Notes under the pieces: model-generated
Told to the model about the DNA's origin: nothing
What the model saw: only the letters and a program-made list of their open reading frames with translations
Database searches by the model: none
Translations under genes and position numbers: made by a program
Shown here: positions 16,494 to 24,465 of the stretch, piece by piece
Numbering within the stretch: the first letter of the stretch is position 1
How the letters are laid out: each line of letters opens with the position of its first letter
Assembly: GCA_023426125.1 (NCBI GenBank)
Contig: JAFABI010000087.1
Span: forward strand, 124,001 to 188,000
From: Bacillota bacterium
GTDB taxonomy: Bacteria > Bacillota > Clostridia > Acetivibrionales > DTU013
Length of the DNA stretch: 64,000 nucleotides
Direction: 5' to 3'

Positions 16494-17489
16494 ATGGGAG
16501 ACCTGCTGGAAGTTAAAAACCTAAATGTTAGTTTTAAAACCTATGCCGGAAAAGTATCGGCTTTAAATGGCGTCTCCTTCTCCGTATCCGACGGCGAGGC
16601 AATAGGCATCGTGGGAGAATCGGGCTGTGGAAAAAGCGTAACCATGCTTGCCATTATGAAGCTGCTCTCTGAAAACGGCCGTATCGATAGCGGTAAAATC
16701 GTTTTCGGCGGAAATGAGATACAAAACTTTACCCAAAAGCAAATGCAGGCTTTACGCGGCAAGGAAATAGGCATGATCTTCCAGGATCCCATGACTTCGT
16801 TAAATCCGGTTTTCAAAATCGGCAATCAGTTGACGGAGGCTATACTCCGGCATAACGGCATTTCAAAGGAGGAAGCCGGGAAAAAAGCGGTGGAAACGTT
16901 GAAAACCGTCGGCATCCCCGACCCTGAAAAACGCATGGATCAGTATCCCTTTGAATACAGCGGCGGAATGCGGCAGAGGATCTTGATTGCCATGGCTCTT
17001 TCCTGCAGCCCCAGGCTTTTGATCGCAGATGAGCCTACCACTGCCCTTGATGTTACCATCCAGGCACAAATCATTGAGCTCATGAAAGCGTTAAAGGATA
17101 GGCTGGGTATGTCGATAATTCTTATATCGCATGACTTTGGAGTGGTTGCCGGCATTTGCCGCCGGGTAATGGTGATGTATGGCGGGATCATTGTAGAACA
17201 GGGGAAGGTTGACGAAATATTTTACAAACCTGCGCATCCGTATACCATCGGGCTGCTGAAATCCATACCGGGGGCAAATCCGGGAAAGGGGAGATTGAAG
17301 CCCATAGACGGCCAACCGCCGGATATGCTCAAATCTCCCGAGGGCTGCCCTTTTGTGCAGAGATGCCCCCGGGCCATGGTCATTTGCACTATCCGCATGC
17401 CCGGCTACAGAGAGCTTGAGCCAGGGCACGGAACTGCCTGCTGGCTTCATTATAACGACCTGATTCAAAAGGAAATTTTTCGGTTGTAG
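16494..17489 (+). CDS. oppD: oligopeptide ABC transporter ATP-binding protein OppD
   Basis: 331 residues. ABC ATPase with Walker A GESGCGKS, signature YSGGMRQR, Walker B LLIADEPTTALD and the OppD/F C-terminal extension with its Cys pattern (GCPFVQRCP). ATG 16494 follows AAGGGTGG; a GTG at 16485 is less likely. The stop codon at 17487-17489 abuts a dispersed repeat copy that separates oppD from oppF. Confidence 0.93.
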   Translation: MGDLLEVKNLNVSFKTYAGKVSALNGVSFSVSDGEAIGIVGESGCGKSVTMLAIMKLLSENGRIDSGKIVFGGNEIQNFTQKQMQALRGKEIGMIFQDPMTSLNPVFKIGNQLTEAILRHNGISKEEAGKKAVETLKTVGIPDPEKRMDQYPFEYSGGMRQRILIAMALSCSPRLLIADEPTTALDVTIQAQIIELMKALKDRLGMSIILISHDFGVVAGICRRVMVMYGGIIVEQGKVDEIFYKPAHPYTIGLLKSIPGANPGKGRLKPIDGQPPDMLKSPEGCPFVQRCPRAMVICTIRMPGYRELEPGHGTACWLHYNDLIQKEIFRL

Positions 17490-17611
17490 AAAAATTTTCT
17501 TACCGCAGCGGAGTTTCAATGAGACTGGTCGAAATGCCTTGCATTTGCTGCTCGTCCATGCATCCCGGGCGGAAGATATGCTCGCTGCGTGAAAACTAAT
17601 TTTGTACCCGT
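17490..17611. repeat. dispersed intergenic repeat (family A), copy 1
   Basis: About 120 bp starting at the oppD stop: CTTACCGCAGCGGAGTTTCA, then GAGACTGGTCG, CCATGCATCC, GGGCGGAAGATATGCTC. It aligns over its full length with the complement of 42250-42366. It is not an open reading frame and it interrupts the oppD-oppF junction, normally only a few bases long. Confidence 0.8.
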
Positions 17612-17674
17612 CACCTATAGAGGAGGGGACATTTTGAAGCTTCATTATTATAAGGACATGGGAGGAATAGAGCC

Positions 17675-18649
17675 GTGAGCGATGCGCCATTGCTTGAGAT
17701 AAAAAATCTGGCGAAGTTCTTTCCCGTAAGAAAAGGCTTGTTTGGAACAAATAAAGCGATGGTAAAAGCGGTGGAGGATGTAAGCTTTTCTATTCAAAAA
17801 GGTGAAACCTTCGGCCTGGTAGGAGAAAGCGGATGTGGGAAAACAACCGCCGGCAGGACCATCATCAGGCTGTATGAGCCTACCTCCGGCGAAATTTATT
17901 TTGATGGAGAGAATATTACCCATAAGGATATGAAACCTTACAGAAAAAGGATCCAGATGGTTTTTCAGGACCCCTATGCAGCCTTGAATCCAAGAATGAC
18001 GGTCGGTGACATCATCGGAGAGCCGATAGAGATTCATAAACTGGAGAAGGGGAAAGAGAAAAGGAAAAAGATCGATGCGCTTCTTGATATGGTAGGGTTA
18101 AGCAAGGAGCATGCCGGCAGGTATCCTCACGAATTCAGCGGAGGGCAGCGCCAAAGGATCGGTATAGCCAGAGCGCTTGCCGTGCAGCCGGACTTCATTG
18201 TTTGCGATGAGCCTGTATCCGCCCTTGATGTTTCAATTCAGGCTCAGATCGTCAATATGCTGGAGGAACTGCAGGAAACTCTTGGCCTTACTTATCTTTT
18301 CATAGCCCATGACCTTTCGATGGTGAAGCATATAAGCGACCGCGTCGGAGTCATGTACCTCGGCAAGCTTGTAGAACTTGCCGGCAGCCCGGAATTATAC
18401 GCGAAACCGCTGCATCCCTATACGCAAGCCCTGCTTTCGGCAATACCGGTTGCAGATCCGGTGGAGAGCAGGAAGAAAAAGAGAATTATTCTGGAGGGAG
18501 ACGTACCCAGTCCGGTAAATCCGCCTTCCGGCTGCAGATTCAGGACAAGGTGCGGTTATGCAACGGAGAAATGCGCCGGGACAGAGCCCGATTTCAAGGA
18601 AGTATCCCCCGGGCATTTCTGCGCATGCCATTTAGGAATAAGCGGTTGA
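17675..18649 (+). CDS. oppF: oligopeptide ABC transporter ATP-binding protein OppF
   Basis: 324 residues. Walker A GESGCGKTT, signature FSGGQRQR, Walker B FIVCDEPVSALD, H-loop IAHDLSMVKH, and a C-terminal Cys motif (GCRFRTRCGYATEKC). It dimerises with OppD to energise uptake. GTG start at 17675 with GGAGG nine bases upstream. 37 bp to oppA. Confidence 0.93.
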   Translation: MSDAPLLEIKNLAKFFPVRKGLFGTNKAMVKAVEDVSFSIQKGETFGLVGESGCGKTTAGRTIIRLYEPTSGEIYFDGENITHKDMKPYRKRIQMVFQDPYAALNPRMTVGDIIGEPIEIHKLEKGKEKRKKIDALLDMVGLSKEHAGRYPHEFSGGQRQRIGIARALAVQPDFIVCDEPVSALDVSIQAQIVNMLEELQETLGLTYLFIAHDLSMVKHISDRVGVMYLGKLVELAGSPELYAKPLHPYTQALLSAIPVADPVESRKKKRIILEGDVPSPVNPPSGCRFRTRCGYATEKCAGTEPDFKEVSPGHFCACHLGISG

Positions 18650-18686
18650 AACCGTTTATATAAAAACAAGCAGGAGGAATTAGTAA

Positions 18687-20345
18687 ATGAAGAGGAAGAT
18701 TGTTGCACTTCTGCTGATAGCTGTTTTCGCGGTATCAGCACTTTCCGGATGCGGATCAAAAAGCTCCAGGGATTCCATCGTTGCTGTATTCGGTCCGGAG
18801 CCGACAACGATTGACCCGGGACTGATGCAAACCCTGGACGGAGCAACTTATAATGTTCACTTGTTTGAAGGGCTTACGAGAGACGATCACGGAGAAATTG
18901 TACCCGGCGTAGCCAAAAGTTGGGATGTTTCGGAGGATCTCAAAACTTATACCTTCCACTTGAGGGACAATGCCCTATGGTCCGACGGCAAAAAAGTAAC
19001 GGCCCAGGACTTCGAATACGGCTGGAAGCGCAATCTGGATCCCAGGACTGCCTCATACTACGCCTATATCATGTATTACATCGAGGGCGGTGAGGAATAC
19101 AACTCTTTCTTGCTAAAAGAGGATGCTGCGGATGCGGAAAAGAAAACCTATGAAGCAGAATTGAAAAGACTTGAAGATAATGTAAAGGTCAAGGCATTGG
19201 ATGAATTAACCCTGGAAGTCACTTTGCTGGCCCCGGCCGCCTTCTTTCCCGAGCTTGTTGCCAACCAGCCGACCTTCATGCCCCTGAGGAAGGATACCAT
19301 TGAAACCAACAAGGAAGCCTGGGCCCAGGCTCCGGAAACTTACCTGACCAATGGCGCCTTCAGGCTTAAGGAATGGAAGCATAATGATGAAATTGTTGTA
19401 GAGAAAAATGAGAATTATTGGGATAAAGGCCGTGTATTTTTCAAAGAAATCCATTTCAAGCTGATGGATAATTCCAATGCCGCCCTGAGTGCCACGGAAG
19501 CAGGCGAAATCGATGTTAATTACTCCCTTATACCCCTTGACGCGATTCCGCAATTGGTGAAGGATGGAAAAGCGACGATATATCCGGACCTGGCAACCTA
19601 TTTCTACAATTTTAATGCCGCAGAGCCTCCTTTTGATAATGCAAAAGTAAGGAAGGCCATTTCTCTTGCCGTCGACAGGCGGTATATCGTCGACAAGGTG
19701 ACCATGTCCAACCAGAAGCCTGCGGAAGGTATGGTGCCCTTCGGCTTCCCGGATCCAATAGCAAAGAAGGATTTCAGGGAGGCAGACCCCGTAAGGTACC
19801 TGCCCGAAACTGCCAATATCGAAGAAGCCAGAAAACTGCTTGCCGAAGCCGGATATCCCGAGGGGAAGGGCTTCCCCGAGATTGAATTCATTTATGTCAC
19901 CAACGAGGGTCAAAAGAGGATTGCTGAAGCCATACAGCAGCAGTTGAAAGACAATCTCGGTATAACCCTGAGACTGGCCAACATGGAATGGGCCGTATTT
20001 ATCGAGGAGATGAACAAAGGCAAATTTCATTTTTTTGCTAACAATTTTGGCGCAGATTACAGCGACCCTATAAGCATGCTTGAAATTTTCATGTCCAACA
20101 GCGGAAACAATACCACCGGTTGGAGAAATGCGGAATATGACAGACTGCTTGATGCCGCAAAGAATACCGACGACCAGAAGGTCAGGTTCGATGCCATGCA
20201 TAAGGCGGAGAAAATATTGATGGATGAAATGCCCATAATGCCCTTGTACTTCTATACGAAGACAATCATGGAGCCCAAAAACATGAAAGGCAGTTATTTG
20301 AGCCCTACGGGACTTTATTTCCTGGATTCTGCTTATTTTGAATAA
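18687..20345 (+). CDS. oppA: oligopeptide-binding lipoprotein OppA
   Basis: 552 residues. Lipoprotein signal with lipobox LSGC (Cys21 or so) anchors it outside the membrane. The remainder is SBP_bac_5, with the family pattern near residue 95 (YTFHLRDNALWSDGKKVTAQ). It captures peptides and hands them to OppBC. AGGAGG precedes ATG 18687. Closest in layout to peptide-pheromone or oligopeptide binders; the ligand cannot be told. Confidence 0.92.
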   Translation: MKRKIVALLLIAVFAVSALSGCGSKSSRDSIVAVFGPEPTTIDPGLMQTLDGATYNVHLFEGLTRDDHGEIVPGVAKSWDVSEDLKTYTFHLRDNALWSDGKKVTAQDFEYGWKRNLDPRTASYYAYIMYYIEGGEEYNSFLLKEDAADAEKKTYEAELKRLEDNVKVKALDELTLEVTLLAPAAFFPELVANQPTFMPLRKDTIETNKEAWAQAPETYLTNGAFRLKEWKHNDEIVVEKNENYWDKGRVFFKEIHFKLMDNSNAALSATEAGEIDVNYSLIPLDAIPQLVKDGKATIYPDLATYFYNFNAAEPPFDNAKVRKAISLAVDRRYIVDKVTMSNQKPAEGMVPFGFPDPIAKKDFREADPVRYLPETANIEEARKLLAEAGYPEGKGFPEIEFIYVTNEGQKRIAEAIQQQLKDNLGITLRLANMEWAVFIEEMNKGKFHFFANNFGADYSDPISMLEIFMSNSGNNTTGWRNAEYDRLLDAAKNTDDQKVRFDAMHKAEKILMDEMPIMPLYFYTKTIMEPKNMKGSYLSPTGLYFLDSAYFE

Positions 20346-20378
20346 GTAAGATGATATGGCGCACCAGCATATGAAAAA

Positions 20379-20455
20379 GGAGGGGCGCGCATTGCGCGCG
20401 TCCGCGCAAATCAAACAGCGTCAAACAGCTGCCGAACGGCCAATGGCCGCCCCTT
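20379..20455. repeat. pair of GGGGCG palindromic repeats
   Basis: GAGGGGCGCGCATTGCGCG at 20380-20398 and, in the opposite sense, ACGGCCAATGGCCGCCCC at 20436-20453. The pair brackets a short unrelated stretch downstream of oppA. Confidence 0.75.
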
Positions 20456-20481
20456 CTCATACGAATAAAAACAAGAGCAGC

Positions 20482-20521
20482 AAAAAAAGACCGCAGGCCT
20501 TCATAAAAGGCGCCTGCGGTC
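20482..20521 (-). terminator. rho-independent terminator of the LexA-like gene
   Basis: Stem GACCGCAGGC (20489-20498) with GCCTGCGGTC (20512-20521); on the minus strand it is followed by seven T. It ends the LexA-like transcript 16 bp after the stop. Confidence 0.85.
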
Positions 20522-20536
20522 TGGTTTACCACCATC

Positions 20537-21181
20537 TCAATATTTTGTAAACCTGCCTTCCAGCTTTCCTACGATCCTGATCTCGTCCGGAGAAAAGTCT
20601 TCTTTTCCTATCAAGTCCAGGTCTGCCTTAAGATAGATAATATTGTTTGCTTCATCAGGATGATAATATCTCAAAAGCGTGTTGGTATTATAGAGCACAA
20701 GTACGATATCGCCTGTTTTTACCGCGGCGCCGGTATCGATGAAAAGCACATCATCCTGCTTTATTCCACTGTCGGCCAGACTGTCGTCAGGACAACGATA
20801 TATCAGGTGACTGCTGCCTGAGGGTATAAAATCCGACGGGATGGGCTGATACTTATTGATATTGTAAATATTGGTAAGGTCATCGATATTTCTCTTGCTG
20901 ATCTTTTTGATTTCCGGTACATATACCGGATTTGAATACAACTGACTATCCGTGGATACCAGCTGTATTGACCGGGCTGCTCCCAGCTGGCGTTTGATCA
21001 CCTGCTTTTGTTCAAGCCTGTTCAGTATTCCCTGAACGGCTCCCGGAGTCTTTTCCCCCACCATCTCTCCGATTTCTCTTACCGTCGGTGGAATACCCTT
21101 GAGTTTTATATACGTTTCAATTGCCTGATATACCTTTTTCTGCTTTGATGTCAAACTGCTGATACTAGCGGACAACTCCAT
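20537..21181 (-). CDS. LexA-like regulator, apparently non-cleavable
   Basis: 214 residues. Residues about 10-70 are a LexA-type winged HTH (TSKQKKVYQAIETYI, PPTVREIGEMVG). Residues about 86-205 follow the S24 peptidase fold of LexA, but key parts are changed. The Ala-Gly cleavage site falls on SKRN (95-98). The GDSM nucleophile motif reads DDSL, with Ser134 kept. The catalytic Lys of VKR is Leu170. LexA normally cuts itself in response to RecA-DNA, lifting SOS repression; this one probably cannot. The true LexA should be elsewhere. It diverges from the cyanophycin gene group and may control it. Start: ATG 21181 after AAAGGG. Confidence 0.85.
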   Translation of the reverse strand: MELSASISSLTSKQKKVYQAIETYIKLKGIPPTVREIGEMVGEKTPGAVQGILNRLEQKQVIKRQLGAARSIQLVSTDSQLYSNPVYVPEIKKISKRNIDDLTNIYNINKYQPIPSDFIPSGSSHLIYRCPDDSLADSGIKQDDVLFIDTGAAVKTGDIVLVLYNTNTLLRYYHPDEANNIIYLKADLDLIGKEDFSPDEIRIVGKLEGRFTKY

Positions 21182-21255
21182 CACCCTTTACATAAGTTAC
21201 TTTACATAATATCCTATAGTTTAACAGAATTAAGGCTATTTTTCAAATTATTTTA

Positions 21256-21269
21256 TTACATTATTGTAA
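21256..21269. promoter_or_regulatory. possible operator between LexA-like gene and iadA
   Basis: TTACATTATTGTAA, inverted TTACA/TGTAA arms with a 4-bp centre, in the divergent spacer. A repressor site is plausible but unsupported beyond symmetry and location. Confidence 0.3.
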
Positions 21270-21384
21270 ATTAGAAGGAAATAAACAGCCTTATTTAGCT
21301 TTAAAAGACGACAATCCAAATATTACATCTACGAATAGGAATTATGCGCGGGGAGAAAATGTTATTTGGGAGCGCTGAAAAAGT

Positions 21385-22536
21385 ATGTTTAAGCTATTAA
21401 AAAATGCGGAGTGCTATACTCCGGATTATGCAGGGAAAAAAGATATCCTTGTCGTCTTAAGCAAAATCTATCTCATTGAAGAAAACATTCGTGAAACGAT
21501 TCTTCCGGGGATCCAGGTGATAGACTGTTCAGGCAAAATAGCCATGCCCGGAATTATCGACCAGCATGTCCATCTGACAGGGGGCGGAGGTGAAGCCGGA
21601 CCTGCCAGCTGTATCCCGGAATTAACGGTGGGGGAATTAATAGCAGGCGGAGTCAGTACGGTTGTCGGAGTCCTTGGAATGGACGGAATAGCAAGGAATA
21701 TTCAAGGCTTGCTGACCAAAGCCCGTTCTCTGGAAATCGAAGGCATAAACACATATATCTATACCGGATACTACGGTGTACCTGTTGTGACCCTGACAGG
21801 CAGGGTAATGACCGATATTGCCTTCATAGACAAAATCATTGGGGCAGGTGAAATCGCAATCTCCGATTACAGGTCCTCTCATCCCTCCATACAGCAGTTA
21901 AAAGAGCTGTCCTTTGAGATTTTGTCCGGCGCGATGCTGGGAGGCAAAGCCGGAGTCATGCATATTCATGTGGGGGACGGTAAAGCCGGACTGCAGCCGC
22001 TTCTTGACTTGCTGGGGGATTCGGAGTTTCCTGCTGATATGTTTGTACCAACGCACATGAACAGGAACCGTACATTATTTGAGCAAGGAATTGCACATTT
22101 GCAAAGAGGTGGGAATGTAGACCTCACCGCAGGAGAGAAAACAGGAAAAGGCCTTAGTGTACAGGACAGTCTCAGGAAGCTTGCGGATTCCGGTGTGGCA
22201 ATGGATCGGCTTACGGTATCCTCGGATGGGAACGGCAGTATGGCCGGAGGAGCAAGCGGCGGAGAAACCGGCAAAGTATCGCAGCTGTTTTATGATATCA
22301 GGGCAAGCATCGTGGAAGCTAAAATTCCCATTCCCACGGCAATAAAAACCGTGACCTCCAATGTGGCAAGGATACTCGGCATGCATCCTGCAAAGGGGTG
22401 CCTTGCAGCCGGCAGTGATGCGGATATTCTTGTGGTAAGCAGGGAGGGATTTACCCCGGACAAGCTGATGGTAAGAGGGGAAATGCTTGCCGACAATGGC
22501 AGACCGCTGGTGAAGGGCCGGTTTGAACAACGTTAA
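21385..22536 (+). CDS. iadA: isoaspartyl dipeptidase (beta-aspartyl peptidase)
   Basis: 383 residues of the amidohydrolase superfamily. It hydrolyses beta-Asp-X dipeptides. Metal-binding HVH of PGIIDQHVHLTGGGG, the HIHVGDG segment near residue 195 and SSDGNGS near 281 are IadA features. With cyanophycinase and cyanophycin synthetase next door, its natural substrate is probably beta-Asp-Arg released from cyanophycin. The last codons (FEQR) and the stop are given by the start of a 245-bp tandem repeat, so the original C-terminus was changed. Confidence 0.92.
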   Translation: MFKLLKNAECYTPDYAGKKDILVVLSKIYLIEENIRETILPGIQVIDCSGKIAMPGIIDQHVHLTGGGGEAGPASCIPELTVGELIAGGVSTVVGVLGMDGIARNIQGLLTKARSLEIEGINTYIYTGYYGVPVVTLTGRVMTDIAFIDKIIGAGEIAISDYRSSHPSIQQLKELSFEILSGAMLGGKAGVMHIHVGDGKAGLQPLLDLLGDSEFPADMFVPTHMNRNRTLFEQGIAHLQRGGNVDLTAGEKTGKGLSVQDSLRKLADSGVAMDRLTVSSDGNGSMAGGASGGETGKVSQLFYDIRASIVEAKIPIPTAIKTVTSNVARILGMHPAKGCLAAGSDADILVVSREGFTPDKLMVRGEMLADNGRPLVKGRFEQR

Positions 22537-22769
22537 ACAGTCCTCCACCTCTTAGGTGGCAGGTTTCCGATTTGAAATGCTGCCATGTACTACAGCGAAA
22601 ACATCCAAAATATATAAATGAAGTTTTCGCTGTAGTATAAGTGGTGGTTGCAATCCCCAATTGGCGTTGTTCAAACGCCACGTCTAGGCGTGGCGCACGA
22701 AGTGTAGCGCAGGGCGAATACATTTCGCCCGCAGCGAGGGGGTATGGGGGCATGCCCCCATTGGAAATG
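22525..22769. repeat. 245-bp tandem repeat, unit 1
   Basis: Starts GAACAACGTTAAACAG inside the iadA end. It holds a hairpin CCTCCACCTCTTAGGTGG, the 50-bp palindrome at 22588-22637, the segment GTTGTTCAAACGCCACG, and a G-rich palindrome around GGGGGCATGCCCCC. Unit 2 follows directly with only about six differences. A related, shorter version occurs at 57232-57500. Confidence 0.9.
22588..22637. repeat. 50-bp palindrome nested in repeat unit 1
   Basis: Arms TACTACAGCGAAAAC (22588-22602) and GTTTTCGCTGTAGTA (22623-22637), perfect 15 bp. The 57-kb version of the host repeat lacks this piece, so it looks like an insertion into the repeat that was then duplicated. Ends resemble the 8229 element. 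Confidence 0.8.
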
Positions 22770-23015
22770 GAACAACGTTAAACAGTCCTCCACCTCTTAG
22801 GTGGCAGGTTAGCGATTTGAAATGCTGTCATGTACTACAGCGAAAACATCCAAAATATATAAATGAAGTTTTCGCTGTAGTATAAGTGGTGGGTTGCAAT
22901 CCCCAACTGGCGTTGTTCAAACGCCACGTATAGGCGTGGCGCACGAAGTGTAGCGCAGGGCGAATACATTTCGCCCGCAGCGAGGGGGTATGGGGGCGTG
23001 CCCCCATTGGAAATT
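22770..23015. repeat. 245-bp tandem repeat, unit 2
   Basis: Near-identical to unit 1 with one extra G in the GTGGTGGG stretch; its own copy of the nested palindrome is at 22833-22882. It ends about 80 bp before the small membrane protein gene. Together the two units fill the iadA-to-membrane-protein gap, and I see no gene in them. Confidence 0.9.
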
Positions 23016-23094
23016 GAAAAGCAGGAATGACGGGGGAATAAAAGTTCATGTATACCTGCGGATATATAGGAAAATAATAAATCGGGGTGATGAT

Positions 23095-23364
23095 ATGGAT
23101 AATATGGGAAATAGTAGAAATGTCACGGTTGAGAAAAAAAGCAGTACGCTTCTCCTTGTCCTGGGATGGATATCGGCAATTGCATCACTGGTACGGTATC
23201 CTTTCATCTTTGGAGTATTTGCCGTCATCATGGGAATCGTGGCTACGAAAAACGGAAGCAGGGCCGGACTGGCTCTGATCATGGCCAGTATGCTGTTGAT
23301 GGCTGCCGGTTTGATTTTTAGCGCCGTAATTTTTAATTACCTGAAACACTTTTTAGGATTTTAG
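23095..23364 (+). CDS. small membrane protein, DUF4190-like
   Basis: 89 residues with a polar N-terminus (about 1-20) and two hydrophobic helix regions (about 22-52 and 58-85), in the style of DUF4190 proteins (a short loop ATKNGSRAG between them). No known function. It sits within the cyanophycin gene group between iadA and cphB, so a role at the membrane in that pathway is possible. ATG 23095 is chosen; longer versions would translate the preceding tandem repeat. GGGGTGATGAT provides a weak ribosome binding site. Confidence 0.65.
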   Translation: MDNMGNSRNVTVEKKSSTLLLVLGWISAIASLVRYPFIFGVFAVIMGIVATKNGSRAGLALIMASMLLMAAGLIFSAVIFNYLKHFLGF

Positions 23365-23467
23365 AACCGGACCAGGGGACAGGCGGAAAAAGGACAGGAC
23401 GCATTTGGAGATGCAAGCGGATGTTCCCCCTTGCGTCCCGTCCCGCTGTCAATAAACGGAGGTAAAT

Positions 23468-24277
23468 ATGGGCAACATGGCAAAAGGCAATCTGGTAATC
23501 ATTGGAGGCGCGGAAGACAAGAGCGGCGAATGCAGAATCCTGAAGCAGCTTTCAGATATAACCGGAGGGAGCAATGCCAGAATCACAATTCTTACAACGG
23601 CTTCGGAAAATTCCAACGAAGCCGGCGATGTATATCGGAATGTTTTTCAAAGGCTTGGTGTAGGAAAAATCAGAGTTTTGAATATAAATACCCGCGACGA
23701 TGCAAACATGGATAGCGTCGAGGAGCTTGCAACGGAGCCCACCGGCATTTTTTTTACCGGAGGGGACCAGCTGCGCATTACCAGCATATTGGGCGGGACA
23801 AAAGCGTTTAAGGCTTTACACGAGGCATACGGGAGAGGGACGGTGATTGCAGGCACCAGCGCGGGGGCTTCTGCAATGAGCGGGACAATGATCATCGACG
23901 GCAATGGAAATGATCCTGCCCGGAAATGCACATTAAAAATGGCGCCGGGACTGGGACTTCTTGAGGAAGTTCTCATTGACCAGCACTTTCATCAGAGGGG
24001 CAGAATAGGGAGGCTTTTGTGCGGGGTAGCCGAAAACCCTTTCATCCTTGGCATCGGCATTGATGAGGATACGGCGATCAGGGTATTTCCGGACGCCCAC
24101 TTTGAGGTGCTGGGAAGCAATTCCGTGACGATTGTGGACGGCAGGCAGATAAAAAGCTCCAATGTTTCAGAACTGATGCCCGATGAGAATCTTGCCATAG
24201 CCAACGTCACCATTCACGTCCTACCCCAGGGATACGGCTTTGATATGCACAACAGGGAGGTCTTGCGGTTGCACTAG
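23468..24277 (+). CDS. cphB: cyanophycinase
   Basis: 269 residues, serine peptidase family S51. It cuts the cyanophycin polymer into beta-Asp-Arg dipeptides. Nucleophile Ser131 in GTSAGAS, the N-terminal GGAEDK, TGGDQL and the segment DQHFHQRGRIGRL are all typical of CphB. Its size matches the intracellular type and there is no signal peptide. CGGAGG precedes ATG 23468. Product dipeptides would go to IadA. Confidence 0.95.
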   Translation: MGNMAKGNLVIIGGAEDKSGECRILKQLSDITGGSNARITILTTASENSNEAGDVYRNVFQRLGVGKIRVLNINTRDDANMDSVEELATEPTGIFFTGGDQLRITSILGGTKAFKALHEAYGRGTVIAGTSAGASAMSGTMIIDGNGNDPARKCTLKMAPGLGLLEEVLIDQHFHQRGRIGRLLCGVAENPFILGIGIDEDTAIRVFPDAHFEVLGSNSVTIVDGRQIKSSNVSELMPDENLAIANVTIHVLPQGYGFDMHNREVLRLH

Positions 24278-24312
24278 TACAAGAGAATGCCAACCTATCC
24301 CCATACACTGCC

Positions 24313-24448
24313 AAAAGGGGCATCCCTTCCTTCACTGCTTCGACCGGTGACTTAAGCAGGTGTGTCCCCTAACATTATCAAAAGGGGACATTCCCTCCTT
24401 CATTGCTTCGACCCGTGACTTAAATGGGTGTGTCCCCTAACATTATTA
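24313..24448. repeat. 67-bp tandem repeat with GGTGTGTCCCCTAACATTAT
   Basis: Two units (about 24313-24379 and 24380-24448), each running from AAAAGGGG through CTTCACTGCTTCGACC-like sequence to GTGTGTCCCCTAACATTAT. Belongs to the GGGGACA/TGTCCCC spacer family. It lies between cphB and cphA, ending just before the cphA ribosome binding site. Confidence 0.8.
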
Positions 24449-24465
24449 ACGGAGGTACATTTTTT

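Noticed and set aside
22525..23015. Possible tnpB/omega-RNA locus
   Set aside because: No transposase or nuclease reading frame; only the ends-like hairpins and GTTCAA word are suggestive, so kept only as a hypothesis.
24424..24465. cphA extension upstream to ATG 24424
   Set aside because: Would encode TGTCCCC repeat sequence; the GTG at 24466 has a well-spaced GGAGG.
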